Origin: Avena insularis
Taxonomy: Eukaryota > Streptophyta > Magnoliopsida > Poales > Poaceae
DNA: 64,000 nucleotides
Reading direction: 5' to 3'
Assembly: GCA_023614405.1 (NCBI GenBank)
Contig: CM042697.1
Span: 191,393,189-191,457,188, forward strand
Shown here: piece after piece, positions 53,946 to 64,000 of the stretch
How positions within the stretch are numbered: position 1 is the first letter of the stretch
Layout: each line of letters starts with the position of its first letter
Notes under the pieces: generated by a model
What the model was told of the DNA's origin: nothing
The model's input: only the letters and a program-made list of their open reading frames with translations
Databases searched by the model: none
Translations under genes and position numbers: made by a program

Positions 53946-54333
53946 GGGCGGCGATGAGCCCCGATAAAGACGGCGCCTAATTTGATGCGTCCGATTGTTG
54001 TATCGTACGGTCTGAATTGGTTTTATTAGACCCTCTGGTTCTTTTAATATTGGGTCTGTCTAACGGTCAGCTGATTAACTCTCAGTCAGCTGACGTCACA
54101 CGCGCGTGCCGGTAGTTGTCGCATTGTCAAACTCGACTCCAGCGCAACCTGCTATTATATGCTTCCGTGCGCGATCTGCTATTATTTCTGGAACATCGTG
54201 CGCATGCATGCCCGCCATGGCCGGCCCTAAGCAAGTTTGCCCCTGACTTGCCTCGTACGTTGCAAGTGCTAGCAGCACTTAATTTCTTTGCTTGTTGTTT
54301 CGGGTACTATTCTTTAAATAAATTGAGTTTGTT
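53946..54333. other. Unassigned spacer
   Basis: No feature recognised apart from short palindromic parts such as CAGCTGAC near 54068 and 54089. Confidence 0.3.
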
Positions 54334-54497
54334 TAGATTCGAATGTATCTAGACGTATTTTAGTGTATAGATATATAATCTAGACATCCAAGTCAGTTAT
54401 ATTTGGACAGAGGGAGTCGTCTAACTTTAGAGAAATTAATGAACATTTGCTCATGTCTAGACAAATCTGGAAACATTAATATGTATCAGAGGGAGTA
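54334..54497. mobile_element. Partial Stowaway-like MITE remnants
   Basis: AT-rich inverted segments (GTATCTAGACGTATTTTAGT, then GGACAGAGGGAGT near 54403, and ATGTATCAGAGGGAGTA near 54481) resemble ends of Triticeae Stowaway elements. Left ends are missing or scrambled, so these are fragments. Confidence 0.5.
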
Positions 54498-54507
54498 GAA
54501 AAAAGTA

Positions 54508-54618
54508 CTCTTTTTGTCTTGAATCACTTGTCACAGATTTGTCCAGGTACACATGTATTTAGACATGTTTCATGTGAATCTAGACAAATCGGTGATATCT
54601 AATTCGAGATAGAAGGAG
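54508..54618. mobile_element. Stowaway-type MITE, 111 bp
   Basis: TA at 54506-54507 and 54619-54620 flank ends CTCTTTTTGTCTTGAATCAC and AATTCGAGATAGAAGGAG. The inner part ATGTATTTAGACATGTTTCA matches the common TCTAGACATG core of these MITEs. Confidence 0.82.
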
Positions 54619-54620
54619 TA

Positions 54621-54984
54621 ATTACAACCGGCTTTCACATTTGCAACTTGCACCGTAAAAATTCACTTGTAACCTGAAAATCTCAGTTGCAATTCCATTT
54701 GGAATTGACTAATCACAGTTGCAATTGGGTTTGGATTGGCACAAAAGTCGATAGAAACATAATAACAAGTCATCACACGAATCTTAACCAAACGGATCGA
54801 ACAGGTAGGGACTTGACTAAGATTTAGGCTAATTCTTATTTGACTAAGAATTAGTAAAACCCTAGAATATGATATTTCATCCTTTGTTGCAACCCTAGTT
54901 GTAACGACCGAGAGAATGTCATTTCAATCCTGATTTGGAACCTTAGTTGCAACTCTCAAGAAAATGATATTTCAATCGAAGTTG
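54621..54984. other. Left border region of the AGTTGCAACT array
   Basis: Contains scattered TTGCAA words (GTTGCAATTCC, GTTGCAATTGGG, GTTGCAACCCTAG) and an inverted pair CTAATTCTTATTTGACTAAGAATTAG near 54830-54856. It may be the subterminal part of the element carrying the array. No terminal repeat could be fixed. Confidence 0.4.
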
Positions 54985-57930
54985 CAACCCGAGTTGCAGC
55001 CTCCTCGAAAAACCAGCTTCAAGTCCGGTTGCAACTCATAATCAGAAGGAACAATGCAACAATCTCTCTAGAAAAAGCCAGTTGCAACTTGTAGTAAGAT
55101 GGAACTCTGAGAAAGCTAGACACAAGTCTCCAATTACAACTCATAGTAAGAAGGAACCACGAAATAATTCTTAGTTGGAACTTCCCCACGAGAAAAGCTA
55201 GTTGCAAGTACAATTGCATCTTATAGTAAGAAGGAACCATAAAACAATTCTAAATTAAAATCTCAGTTGCACTCATCAAGAAACCAGTTGCAAGTCCATT
55301 TGCAACTCGTAGTAAGAAGGGATCACGAAAACAATCGTCAGTTACAAACCCAGCTGCAACTCATAATAAGAAGGGACCATGAAACAATCATTAGTTACAA
55401 CTCCGGTTGCAACTCATCGAGAAAGCCAACTCCAAGTACAGTTGTAACTCATAGTCGCTAAGAAAATCAATCGCAAGTCGAGTTGCAACTCGTAATGAGA
55501 AGGGACAACGCAAAAATCTCTAGAAAAATCTAGTTGCAAGTCCTTGTAACTTGTAGTAAGATGGAACCCGAGAAAGCCGCGTAAGTCAAGTAACATTGCA
55601 ACTCATAGTAAGAAGGATCCATAAAACATCCTTAATTGAAATATCAGTTGCACTCATCGATAAGCCAGTTGCAAGTCCATTTGCAACTCGTAGTAAGAAG
55701 GGTTCACGAAAACAATCGTTAGTTGCAAACCCAGTTGCAACTCGCTGATAAAACCAACTCCAAGTCCAGTTGTAACTCATAGTCGCTAAGAAAAACAATC
55801 GCAGGTCCAGTTGCAACTCATAATAAGAAAGGACAATGCAACAATCTCTAAAAATGCGAGTTGCAAGTCTAGTTGCAACTCGTAGTAAGATGAAACCCGA
55901 GAAAGCTAGATACAGTCTCCGATTGTATCTCATAGTAAGAAGGAATCAAGAAATAATTCTCTTGGAACATCCCCATGAGAAAAGCCAACAAGTACAATTG
56001 CAACTCATAGTAAGAAGGAACTATGAAACAATCCTTAATTGAAATCTCAATTGCACTCATCGAGGAGCCAGTTGCAAGTCCAATTGCAACTTGTAGTAAC
56101 ATGGGATCACGAAAACAATTGTCAGTTGCAAACCCAGTTGCAACTCATAATAAGAAGGGACCACGAAACAATCATCGATACAACCCAGTTGCAACTCGCC
56201 GATAAAACCAACTCCAAGTCCAGTTGTAACCCATAGACTCTAAGAAAAACAACCGCAAGTCCAGTTGCCAATCATAATAAGAAGGGACAACGCAACAATC
56301 TCTCTAGAAATAGCTAGTTGCAAGTCCAGTTGCAACACGTAGTAAGATGGAACCCCGAGAAAGACAGAGACCAGTCTCCAGTTGTAACTCATAGTAAGAA
56401 GGAATCACGAAATAATTCTCAATTGGAACTTCCACAAGAAAAGCCAGTTGCAAGTACAATTGCAACTCATAACAATAAGGAACCATGAAACAATCCTTAA
56501 TTGAAATCTCAATGCAATCATTGAGAAGCCAGTTGCAAGTCCATTTGCAACTCGTAGTAAGAAGGGGTCATGAAAAAATCTTAAGTTGCAACTCATAATA
56601 TGAAGGGACCACGAAGCAATCATCAGTTACAACCCAGCTGCAAATAGCCAAGAAAGCAAACTCCAAGTCCAATTGTAACTCATAGTCGCTAAGAAAAACA
56701 ATCGCAAGTCCAGGTGCAAATCATAATAAGAAGGGACCACACAAGAATCTCTAGAAAAGCCAAGCAACTCATAGTAAGATGGAACACCGAGAAAGGCGGA
56801 TACAAGTCTCCAAATTGTAACTCATTGTAAAAAGCAATAACAAAATAATTCTCGCTTGAAACTTCCTTACGAGAAAAGTAAGTTGCATGCACAATTGCAA
56901 CTCATAAGAAGAAGCAACCATGAAACAATCCTTAATTGAAATCTCGGTAATCATCGAGAAGCCATTTGCAAGTCCATTTACAACTCAGTAGTAAGAAAGG
57001 ATCACGAAAACAATCGCCGCCATACAAACCTAGCTGCAACTCATAATAAGAAGGGAACCACGAATGAATCATCACATAAACCCGAGTTGCAACTCGCCGA
57101 TAAAGCCAACTCCAAGTCCAGTGTAACTCATAGTCCCTAAGAAAAACAATCACAAGTCTAGTTGCAACTCATAATAAGAAGGGAAAACGCAACAATATCT
57201 CTAGAAAAATCCAGTTGCAAGTCCAATTGCAACTCGAAGTAAGATGGAACCCCGAGAAAGCCAGACAGAAGTCTCCAATTGCAACTCATAATAATAAGGA
57301 GCCACGAAATAGTAAGAAGGAACCATAAAACAATTCTAAATTAAAATCTCAGTTGCACTCATCGAGAAACCAGTTGCAAGTCCATTTGCAACTCGTAGTA
57401 AGAAGGGATCACGAAAACAATCATCGCCATACAAACCCAGATGCAACTCATAATAAGAAGGGACCACGAAACAATCATCGGTTACAACTCCGATTGCAAC
57501 GTGCCGAGAAAGCTAACTCCAAGTATAGTTGTAACTCATAGTCGCTAAGAAAACCAATCGCAAGTCCATTTGCAACTCATAATCAGAAGGGGCAATGCAA
57601 AAATCTCTCTAGAAAAATCTAGTTGCAAGTCTAGTTGCAACTTGTAGTAAGATGGAACCCTGAGAAAGCCAGACAGAAGTATCCAATTGCAACTCATAGT
57701 ATGAAGGAACCACATAATAATTCCAAGTTGGATCTTCCCCACGAGAAAAGCCAGCTGCAAGTACAATTGCAACTCATAGTAAGAAGGATCCATAAAACAA
57801 TCCTTAATTTAAATCTCAGTTGCACTCATCGCGAATCGAGATGCAAGTCCATTTGCAACTTGTAGTAACAAGGGTTCACGAAAAAATCATCAATTGCAAA
57901 CCCAGTTGCAACTAAGGTTCATTTTTGACA
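54985..57930. repeat. Higher-order tandem repeat, block A (period about 450 bp)
   Basis: Short units of about 55-75 bp, each with AGTTGCAACTCATAGTAAGA-type sequence and AAGGGACCACGAAACAATC-type tails, alternate in a fixed order. The landmark AATCTCTCTAGAAA and variants recur at about 55063, 55513, 55840, 56296, 56743, 57190 and 57600, spacings of 450, 327, 456, 447, 447 and 410 bp. So about seven higher-order copies are present, two of them shortened. The array has frames on both strands up to 115 codons that reflect periodicity, not genes. Confidence 0.92.
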
Positions 57931-58030
57931 TGCTTAAAATGTATGATGGCCCATGTCAAAAACAAAATGTTTCAAGATGTACTATAAAATTAGTATTAAA
58001 AGAAACCAATCGTCGGTTTCGATAGAGGAC
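57931..58030. other. Short non-array spacer between repeat blocks
   Basis: AT-rich bases (CTTAAAATGTATGATGGCCC and following) without TTGCAA words separate the two arrays. Confidence 0.55.
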
Positions 58031-59760
58031 ATGACTTTGGTTGCGAACCAGTTGCAACCCTAGTTGCAAACTCCCAATCTATACCATCAGGGGAAGAAGG
58101 CCAGTTGCATGTGAATATGCAACTCGAGACAAAAGTCTAGTTGCGTGTCGAGATGCAACTCGAGACAAAAAAAGACAAGGACCATTCAACACGGTAGTCA
58201 GTTGCAACCCTAATTGCAACTCCCTCTCTATATAATCAGGAAAGCATGTCGAGATGCAACTCGAGACTCCTAGTTCAGTTGCAACTCTAGTTTCTACTTC
58301 CTCTCTATATCATCAAGGGAGAAGGCCAGTTGCATGTCGAGATACAACTTGAGACAAAAGTCCAGTTGCGTGTCAAGTTGCAACTCAAGACTCACAGTCT
58401 AGTTGCAATCCTAGTTGCAACTCCCTCTCTGTACCATCAAGGGAGAAGGCCAGTTGCAAGTCGATATGCAACTTGAGACGAAAGTCCTCAGTTGCAACCC
58501 TAGTTGCAACTCCCTTTCTATACCACTAGGGGAGAAGACCAGTTGCGTGTCAAGTTGCAACTTGAGACTCACAGTCCAGTTGCAACCCTAGTTGCAACTC
58601 CCTCTCTATACCATCAGGGAGAAGACCGATTGCGTGTCGAGATGCAACTCAAGGCTAAAAAGGACAAAACAACAACCAATCCTTAGTTCCAACCCTAGTT
58701 GCAACTACCTTTCTATACCATCAGGGGAGAAGGCCAGTTGCGTGTCAAGTTGCAACTCAAGACTCACAATCCAGTTGCAAACCAAGTTGCAACTCCCTCT
58801 CTATACCATCAGGGAGAAGGCCGATTGAGTGTAGATATTCAACTCAAGGCTAAAAATGACAAAAGAACAACACAATCCTCAGTTGCAAACCAAGTTGCAA
58901 CTCCCTCTCTATACCATCAGGGGAGAAGGCTAGTTGTGTGTCAAGTTGCAGCTCGAGAATCACAATCCAGTTGCAAACCTAGTTGCAACTTCCTCTCTAT
59001 ACCATCAGGGAGAAGGTCGATTGCGTGTAGAGATTCAACTCAAGGCTAAACATACAAAAGAACAACACAGTCCTCATTTGCAACCCGAGTTGCAACTCCC
59101 TCTCTATACCATCAGTAGAGAAAGCCAGTTGCGTGTAAAGTTGCAACTCGACACTCATAGTCCAGTTGCAACCCTAGTTGCAACTCCCTCTCTATTCTAT
59201 CAGGGAGAAGGTTTTATCGTGGTCGAGATACAACTCAAGGCTAGAAAGACAAAAGAACAACACAATCCTCGGTTGCAACCCTAGTTGCAACTCCCTCTCT
59301 ATACTATCAGGGGAGAAGGCTAGTTGCGTGTCAAGTTGCAACTCGAGACTCACAGTCCAGTTGCAACTCCCTCTCTATACCATCAGGGAGAAGGTCGGTT
59401 GCGTATTGAGATGCAACTCAAGGCTAAAAAGGACAAAACAAAAACATAGTCCTCAGTTGCAACCCTAGTTGCAACTCCCTCTCTATACCATCAGGGGAGA
59501 AGGCCAGTTGCGTGTCAAGTTACAACTAGAGACTCATAGTCCATTTGCAACCCTAGTTGCAACTCCCTCTCTATACCATCAGGTAGAAGGCCGGTCCCGT
59601 GTAGAGATTCAACTCAAGGCTAAAAACGACAAAAGAACAACACAATCCTTAGTTGCAAACCTAGTTGCAACTCCCTCTCTATACCATCAGGGGAGAAGGC
59701 TAGTTGCATGTCAAGTTGTAACTCGAGACTCATAGTCCACTCGCAAACCTAGTTGCAACT
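58031..59760. repeat. Higher-order tandem repeat, block B (dimer about 197 bp)
   Basis: The phrase AGTTGCAACTCCCTCTCTAT followed by ACCATCAGG recurs regularly. From 58707 its spacings are about 90, 108, 85, 108, 89, 107, 76, 105, 88 and 109 bp. Short units carry GTCAAGTTGCAACTCGAGAC; long units carry GAGATGCAACTCAAGGCTAA plus GGACAAAACAACAACACAAT. The regular alternation shows a dimeric higher-order repeat, about five to six copies in the best-ordered part (58600-59690). Confidence 0.93.
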
Positions 59761-61330
59761 CCCTCTCTATAAGCAATAAAAAACTCTAGTTTGTGTGTCA
59801 AAGATGCAACTCGAGACTGATAGTCCAGTTGCAACCCTAGTTGCAACTCCCTCCCTATAAGCAACAAAAGTCCAGTTGCGTGTCAAAGATGCAACTCGAG
59901 ACTAACAGTCCAGTTGTGTGTCAAATCTGGAAGTCCAATTGCATTATAAAACTGAAAGGGTAGTCTGGACAAGGGACAAAAATGTCCAGTTGCTACCATG
60001 AAGGGACAAAAAGTCTAGTTGCGTGTCAAGTTGCAACTCGAGACCCGACAAAGGCAGCTTGCAACTCCCTCCATATCCGCGACAAAATTCCAGTTGCAAC
60101 CCTAGTTGCAACTCCCTCCCTATAAACAACAAAAGTCCAGCTGCGTGTCAAAATCTAGAAGTCCAATTGCGTTATAAAACTGAAAGGGTAGTCTGGACAA
60201 GGGACAAAAAAGTCCAGTTGCTGCCATGAAGGGACAAAAATTCTAGTTGCGTGTCAAGTTGCAACTCGATACTGACAGTCCAGTAGCAACCCTAGTTGGG
60301 GCAAGTCCTCGGTACCATCAAAAGGGACAAAAAGTCCAATTGCATGTCAAGTTGCAACTCGAGACTCACAGCCTAGTTGCAACCCTAGTTGCAACTCAAG
60401 ACTTACAGTTCAGTTGCAATCCTACTTGCAACTAACTCAAAGGCCAGGGGTTGCATGTCTAGATGAAACTCAAAGGCAAAGTCCTCGATACCATAAAAAG
60501 ACAAAAAGTCCAGTTGCGTGTCAAGTTACAACTCGAGACTGATAGTCCAGTTGCAACCCTAGTTGCAACTCCCTCCCTATAAGCAACAAAAGTCCAGTTG
60601 CGTGTCAAGTTGCAACTCAGAGACTGATAGTGCAGTTGCAACTCCCTCTCTATGAGCGACAAAAGTCCAGTTGCGTGTCGAGATGCAACTCGAGACTAAC
60701 AGTGCAGTTGCAACTCCCTCTCTATAAGCAACAAAAATCCAGTTGCATGTCAAGTTGCAACCCTAGTCCAGTTGCGTGTCAAGTTGCAACTCAAGACTGA
60801 CAATCCAATTGCAACCCTAGTTGCAACTTACATGTCAAGTTGCAACCCCAGTTGCAATCCTAGTTGCAACTAACTTTCCATACCATCAAGCAAAGAAAAG
60901 GCCGAGGATTGCGTGTCGAGATGAAACTCAAGGCAAGTCCTCAATACCGTCAAGGGACAAAAAGTCCATTTGCGTGTGAAGTTACAACTCGAGGCTTACA
61001 GTCCAGTTGCAACCCCAGTTGTAATCCTAGTTGCAACTAACTCTCTATATCATCAAGCGAGAAAAGACTGAGGGGTTGCGTGTCTAGTTAAAACTCAAGG
61101 CAAGTCCTCTCAACAAAGATCGGGGTTGCGTGTCGACAAAACCGGGGTTGCGTGTCAAGATGCAACTCAAGCCAAGTCCCCAAGTACCATGCCGCGTTGC
61201 GACTTAAAGACAAAAAATTTAGTTGCGGTCGATTTGCAACTAAAACCACCACTACGTAAAAAGGCGAATTCCATGCCGTGTTGCGACTCAAGGCAAAAAA
61301 ATGACAACTACGTGTCGACTAGCAACTAAA
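59761..61330. repeat. Disordered tail of the AGTTGCAACT array
   Basis: The same words continue but with CTATAAGCAACAAAAGTCCA replacing the CTATACCATCAGG link, and with larger units (for example a 235-bp repeat near 59935 and 60170 carrying TGAAAGGGTAGTCTGGACAA). Order decays towards 61330, where TTGCAA words stop being regular. Confidence 0.85.
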
Positions 61331-62090
61331 ATATCTAGCTTTAAATAAAAAACCTAGTTACCTGTCCCTTTAAAACTGAAGGCAAAAAAAGAGAAACAAT
61401 GACTATGAAGCAAAATCATCATTTTAAAACACCCAATTCCAACTCACAAATCCCATTTACCATCGGGGGAAGATACCAATTGCATATCTCATTGCGATTA
61501 AAAAAGAAAAAAAGACAAAGACAATGCAACACATTCCACAAAATTGCAAAAAAAACTAGTTACAAAAATCAATGCCTCTGCAAAAAATAAGAAGTACATC
61601 GCCAAAATCTAGCGTCCAGTCGCAAAACTAAAGGCAAGACAAACTTAAAAAAACTAAATAAACAAAAATTAAAACCAACGGGAACAAAAAGGCAAAAAAT
61701 TCAAAAAACCAGAAAGAAACTGCACACGCGTACCTGCTCAGATAAAATGGAAAACTGGCCGGGAAACAACTGTCCGGAAAGTTTGAAAAAGCGGAAATCG
61801 CGCCAGGGACAGGTCGGACATCGCGCGCTGGAGTTCCCTCCATCGAGATCCGCCGCGGCTTCTCCTGCATGGGCCGTTTCTAAAAAACGGCCTGCTAAAA
61901 ACGGACCCGGCACAACACAGCCACGAGCAAACCAGGCCAGGAAACAACCTCTAAGTTATTTCCCAGCTAGCTGAGAAATAGCAATTCCCTTTAATATTAG
62001 TCTAGATTATTAGCTCCCTTCTTAACCCAAATTTGATTCCTTGAACAAAACCGACCAATTTGACCGGGCATTTTGTAGAGTTATGGCCCA
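61331..62090. other. Right border region of the array
   Basis: AT-rich, then a GC-richer part (61740-61930). An inverted repeat ATTTCCCAGCTAGCTGAGAAAT lies at about 61957-61978, and CCGTTTCTAAAAAACGG at about 61874-61890 forms a second hairpin. No frame is credible. This may be the other end of the array-bearing element. Confidence 0.4.
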
Positions 62091-62640
62091 AAGCCTTAGA
62101 GCATGTCCACTCGGCTACCCAGGACACCTGTCCGGATGTCGAAAATAGGTCCGGACCCAAAAATTGACCCAGTCGCGTTCCCAGAAACATGTTTTCGTCC
62201 GGATTCGGGCGAACTTTGGTCCGACCTTTCTAGCCCTTTCCTAGGTTCCCGGAAACGCCCTGGGAACGCCGGACGCAGTGAAAACAGCGTGGGCCTGCTC
62301 TGTCGGCGAGACAGTCCCATCCCCCCACTCCACTCGCCCAGACTGCGGCGAAGAGCTCCCAGCGCCATGTCGCCATGACTTCGCCAGCGGATCTCCTCCA
62401 TGCCGAGACATGCCCACGCCTCTAAATATGCTCGCCGTAGTCGCCGCCTATTCCGCCGCCCATTCCGCCGCCCGAACTTCGTCGTAGCTCTGCTTCGCTG
62501 CGAGCTCCCACCACCACGCCCGCCAAGTGTTTGACATTTGGCCGGTTCGGCCATGGACACCGACGACGAGTAGACACTCGTCGTATTGCTGGAGGAGGAG
62601 AACGTTGAGGTCGCCGAAGATGCAGAGAACATAGAGATTG
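62091..62640 (+). mobile_element. PIF/Harbinger-like element remnant (5' part)
   Basis: TTA followed by GAGCATGTCCACTCGGC near 62096 resembles the start of grass PIF/Harbinger ends (GAGCATCTCCAAC type, TTA/TAA target). A GC-rich leader with repeated CCGGAC words follows, then ATG near 62552: MDTDDE, a stop, then LVVLLEEENVEVAEDAENI, like the acidic N-terminus of Harbinger-associated proteins. The element breaks off at about 62640. The 178-codon minus-strand frame over it is a shadow of GC-rich leader sequence. Confidence 0.4.
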
Positions 62641-63395
62641 TAACACCCTGGGATCGGCCCTATGCAAGTTTTAGCGATTCCCGCCAAACCCGCATAGAAA
62701 CGATTTAGAGGTGCCCACCAGGCACTTGTGTGCGGGTGGAAAACAAAGTAATATCATTACACAATAGTCCATGATGGAACCCACAGAACAGATATATACA
62801 ATAACGACTCCATGAGTCAAGAATACAGATATACAATACAAAGATCCAAATCACCTTGAAAACGATACAGCATCTAACTACAGACAAGATGCAAATTGAG
62901 CTAAGAGCCCTGAAGAATAACCAATGGCGTCCATAACCAAGCCTAGCCCAAGCCGGAAGGGTAACCCTGCTAACGACGTCGATCTCAAACCTGCTTCAAT
63001 AAAAGGGATGCCGACAAAGGGCAAAAGAAAAAGAGAGCGGTCAGTACTGAGGCCAGTACACGGCGAGACTAGAATTTGGCGGTCCTCGCCTACATAGGTA
63101 TGGTGGACTGAAGCGGCAGCGCAGCATGCACTAAACAACCTATAGAGACTCAATACAACTGGCGGCTATCAGATAGGGATAAGAAAGACCTATTCAGATC
63201 CAACCTAAACTATCACCAAGCATACCCATCCTGGTATTTCCCCCCTCGAGACCAATCGAGGAAGTCAACCGAGGAACTCACACAGTTGGCAGTTTTATTC
63301 ATTCCGTTATAGTTGCAACAATTACTAGTTAGTTATAGATAGCATGAGTCATCCTGATATTATAAACAGTGGGAAGTTTTAGTTAACTATTCCGT
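62641..63395. other. Unassigned, possibly LTR-derived
   Basis: Starts TGTAACACCCTGGGATC, an LTR-like start, at the break in the Harbinger-like remnant. No coding frame, no pairing LTR and no terminal repeat found. Family unknown. Confidence 0.3.
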
Positions 63396-63944
63396 TGTTG
63401 TCGTGGTATTGCCGACGAGTACGCCATGGAGGGGTCCTCACAGTGCGTGTTTAGAGACGTGGGGTAAGGCGGACGGTTGACGGGTACGAGGTAACACAAC
63501 TTACCCAGGTTCAGATCCCACAACGGTGGCGGAATCCTACTCCTGCTATAAATCACTATAATGGAAATACGCCGAGTTACAGAGATTATGTTCACTGTGC
63601 GAGGTGACTAGAAAGTCTAAGTTATCGTTGAGTTGTGCCCTAAAGGCTCCCATAGGCCCGACTTATATAGTCGTCAGATCCTAGGGTTACAGGGAAAAGT
63701 CCTAGCCGGATAGGTTACAGAGTTCTACACCGTCTATTACTAGTCTTGTGTATCTTGCACTCTAAGGCTCCGGGTACGCTGGTGACTCCACCGTAGCCTT
63801 CCTTTATCCGGCATGGGCCTCCCTTCTGGATCCACCTAATCGGGTCAGCCAGCAGGCCATAGGCCATGCTACCGACTATGGGCCACCCGGGTTAGTCGGA
63901 TAAGAGACATGCTATGAGGATACCTATATAGCATATCCCTAACA
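63396..63944 (-). repeat. 3' LTR of a minus-strand Gypsy element (about 0.55 kb)
   Basis: On the minus strand the LTR starts TGTTAGGGATATGCTATATA at 63944, directly after a purine-rich CTCCGGGGGCTAC. That fixes it as a 3' LTR, with the element interior to the right, beyond the window. A TATA-like TATATAAG (minus) lies at 63663-63670. The far end near 63396 is a guess based on the needed TG/CA border. Confidence 0.6.
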
Positions 63945-63957
63945 GTAGCCCCCGGAG
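63945..63957 (-). promoter_or_regulatory. Polypurine tract of the right-edge Gypsy
   Basis: CTCCGGGGGCTAC on the minus strand abuts the LTR start. It has the same GGGGGCTAC core as the tract-like modules at 31481-31800. Confidence 0.7.
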
Positions 63958-64000
63958 AACTCCGAGATCTTGCGCCGTCTTGCCTCTTCCTGTGGAATGC
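63958..64000 (-). mobile_element. Start of the interior of the right-edge Gypsy
   Basis: Only 43 bp are inside the window; non-coding 3' untranslated sequence of the element. Confidence 0.5.

Noticed and set aside
53588..53967. Ala/Gly/Arg-rich proteins on the plus strand
   Set aside because: GC-rich low-complexity DNA gives open frames on both strands; no conserved block is seen.
55019..57793. Minus-strand frames rich in SYYELQL and LQLAFLV words
   Set aside because: They are translations of the 450-bp higher-order repeat and repeat with it.
58504..59735. Plus-strand frames of 78-116 codons in the array (SNPSCNSLSIPSG-type peptides)
   Set aside because: They follow the 89/108-bp repeat, change frame with each 197-bp dimer and have no start-site or codon-use support.
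54985..61330. CRISPR-like array (short palindromic repeat with spacers)
   Set aside because: The DNA is clearly plant; the sequences between AGTTGCAACT copies are themselves repeated, not unique spacers, and there is no leader or cas gene.
62096..62632. 178-codon minus-strand ORF
   Set aside because: It overlaps the GC-rich leader of a Harbinger-like remnant and contains only low-complexity Ser/Arg/Gly sequence.

Overview
The window is repeat-dense plant DNA, most likely from a Triticeae grass (wheat, Aegilops, barley or rye group). I infer this from the Copia and Gypsy LTR retrotransposons resembling high-copy Triticeae families, Stowaway-type MITEs, a TRIM element and grass-type gene remnants. 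I see no complete host gene. Nearly all long open frames belong to transposable elements and most are broken. Family names are from memory; no database search was possible.

Layout. 1-1505 is old repeat-derived DNA. 1506-8499 is a 5'-truncated Copia element whose 3' LTR holds an intact 342-bp TRIM (7809-8150). 8500-10462 carries an AT-hook-like ORF and a degenerate tandem repeat. 10463-11295 is an inverted partial LTR of the same Copia family. 11296-32560 is a large Tat/Retand-type Gypsy element with sense gag-pol (11799-18134) and a second gene on the opposite strand. Inside that opposite-strand gene sits a complete Copia element (21629-30487) with a perfect ATAGA target-site duplication. The Gypsy 3' LTR is cut off at 32560.

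32561-33685 is an LTR-like segment with a 145-bp direct repeat. 33686-39102 is a minus-strand Gypsy derivative with a gag-like zinc knuckle and no pol; its 1.5-kb LTR and primer-binding site are clear. 39103-40815 holds a truncated F-box/DUF295-type pseudogene cut by a repeat (40816-42178). 42191-43537 is a LINE-like retroposition with poly(A) and a 12-bp target-site duplication. 43550-54640 is the least repetitive part: GC-rich blocks, AT-rich intron-like DNA, several MITEs and an ORF fragment of zinc-knuckle/LINE-ORF1 type.

54985-61330 is the most unusual part, about 6.3 kb of higher-order tandem repeats built on the self-complementary decamer AGTTGCAACT. One block has a period near 450 bp; the next alternates 89- and 108-bp units (about 197 bp per dimer). 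61330-64000 holds a PIF/Harbinger-like remnant and, at the right edge, a minus-strand 3' LTR with its polypurine tract.

The nesting gives an order: the inverted Copia LTR is older than the Tat-type Gypsy, which is older than the complete Copia; the TRIM entered an existing Copia LTR and, with identical LTRs, looks recent. The elements do not form a shared pathway; they are successive insertions in a gene-poor stretch.
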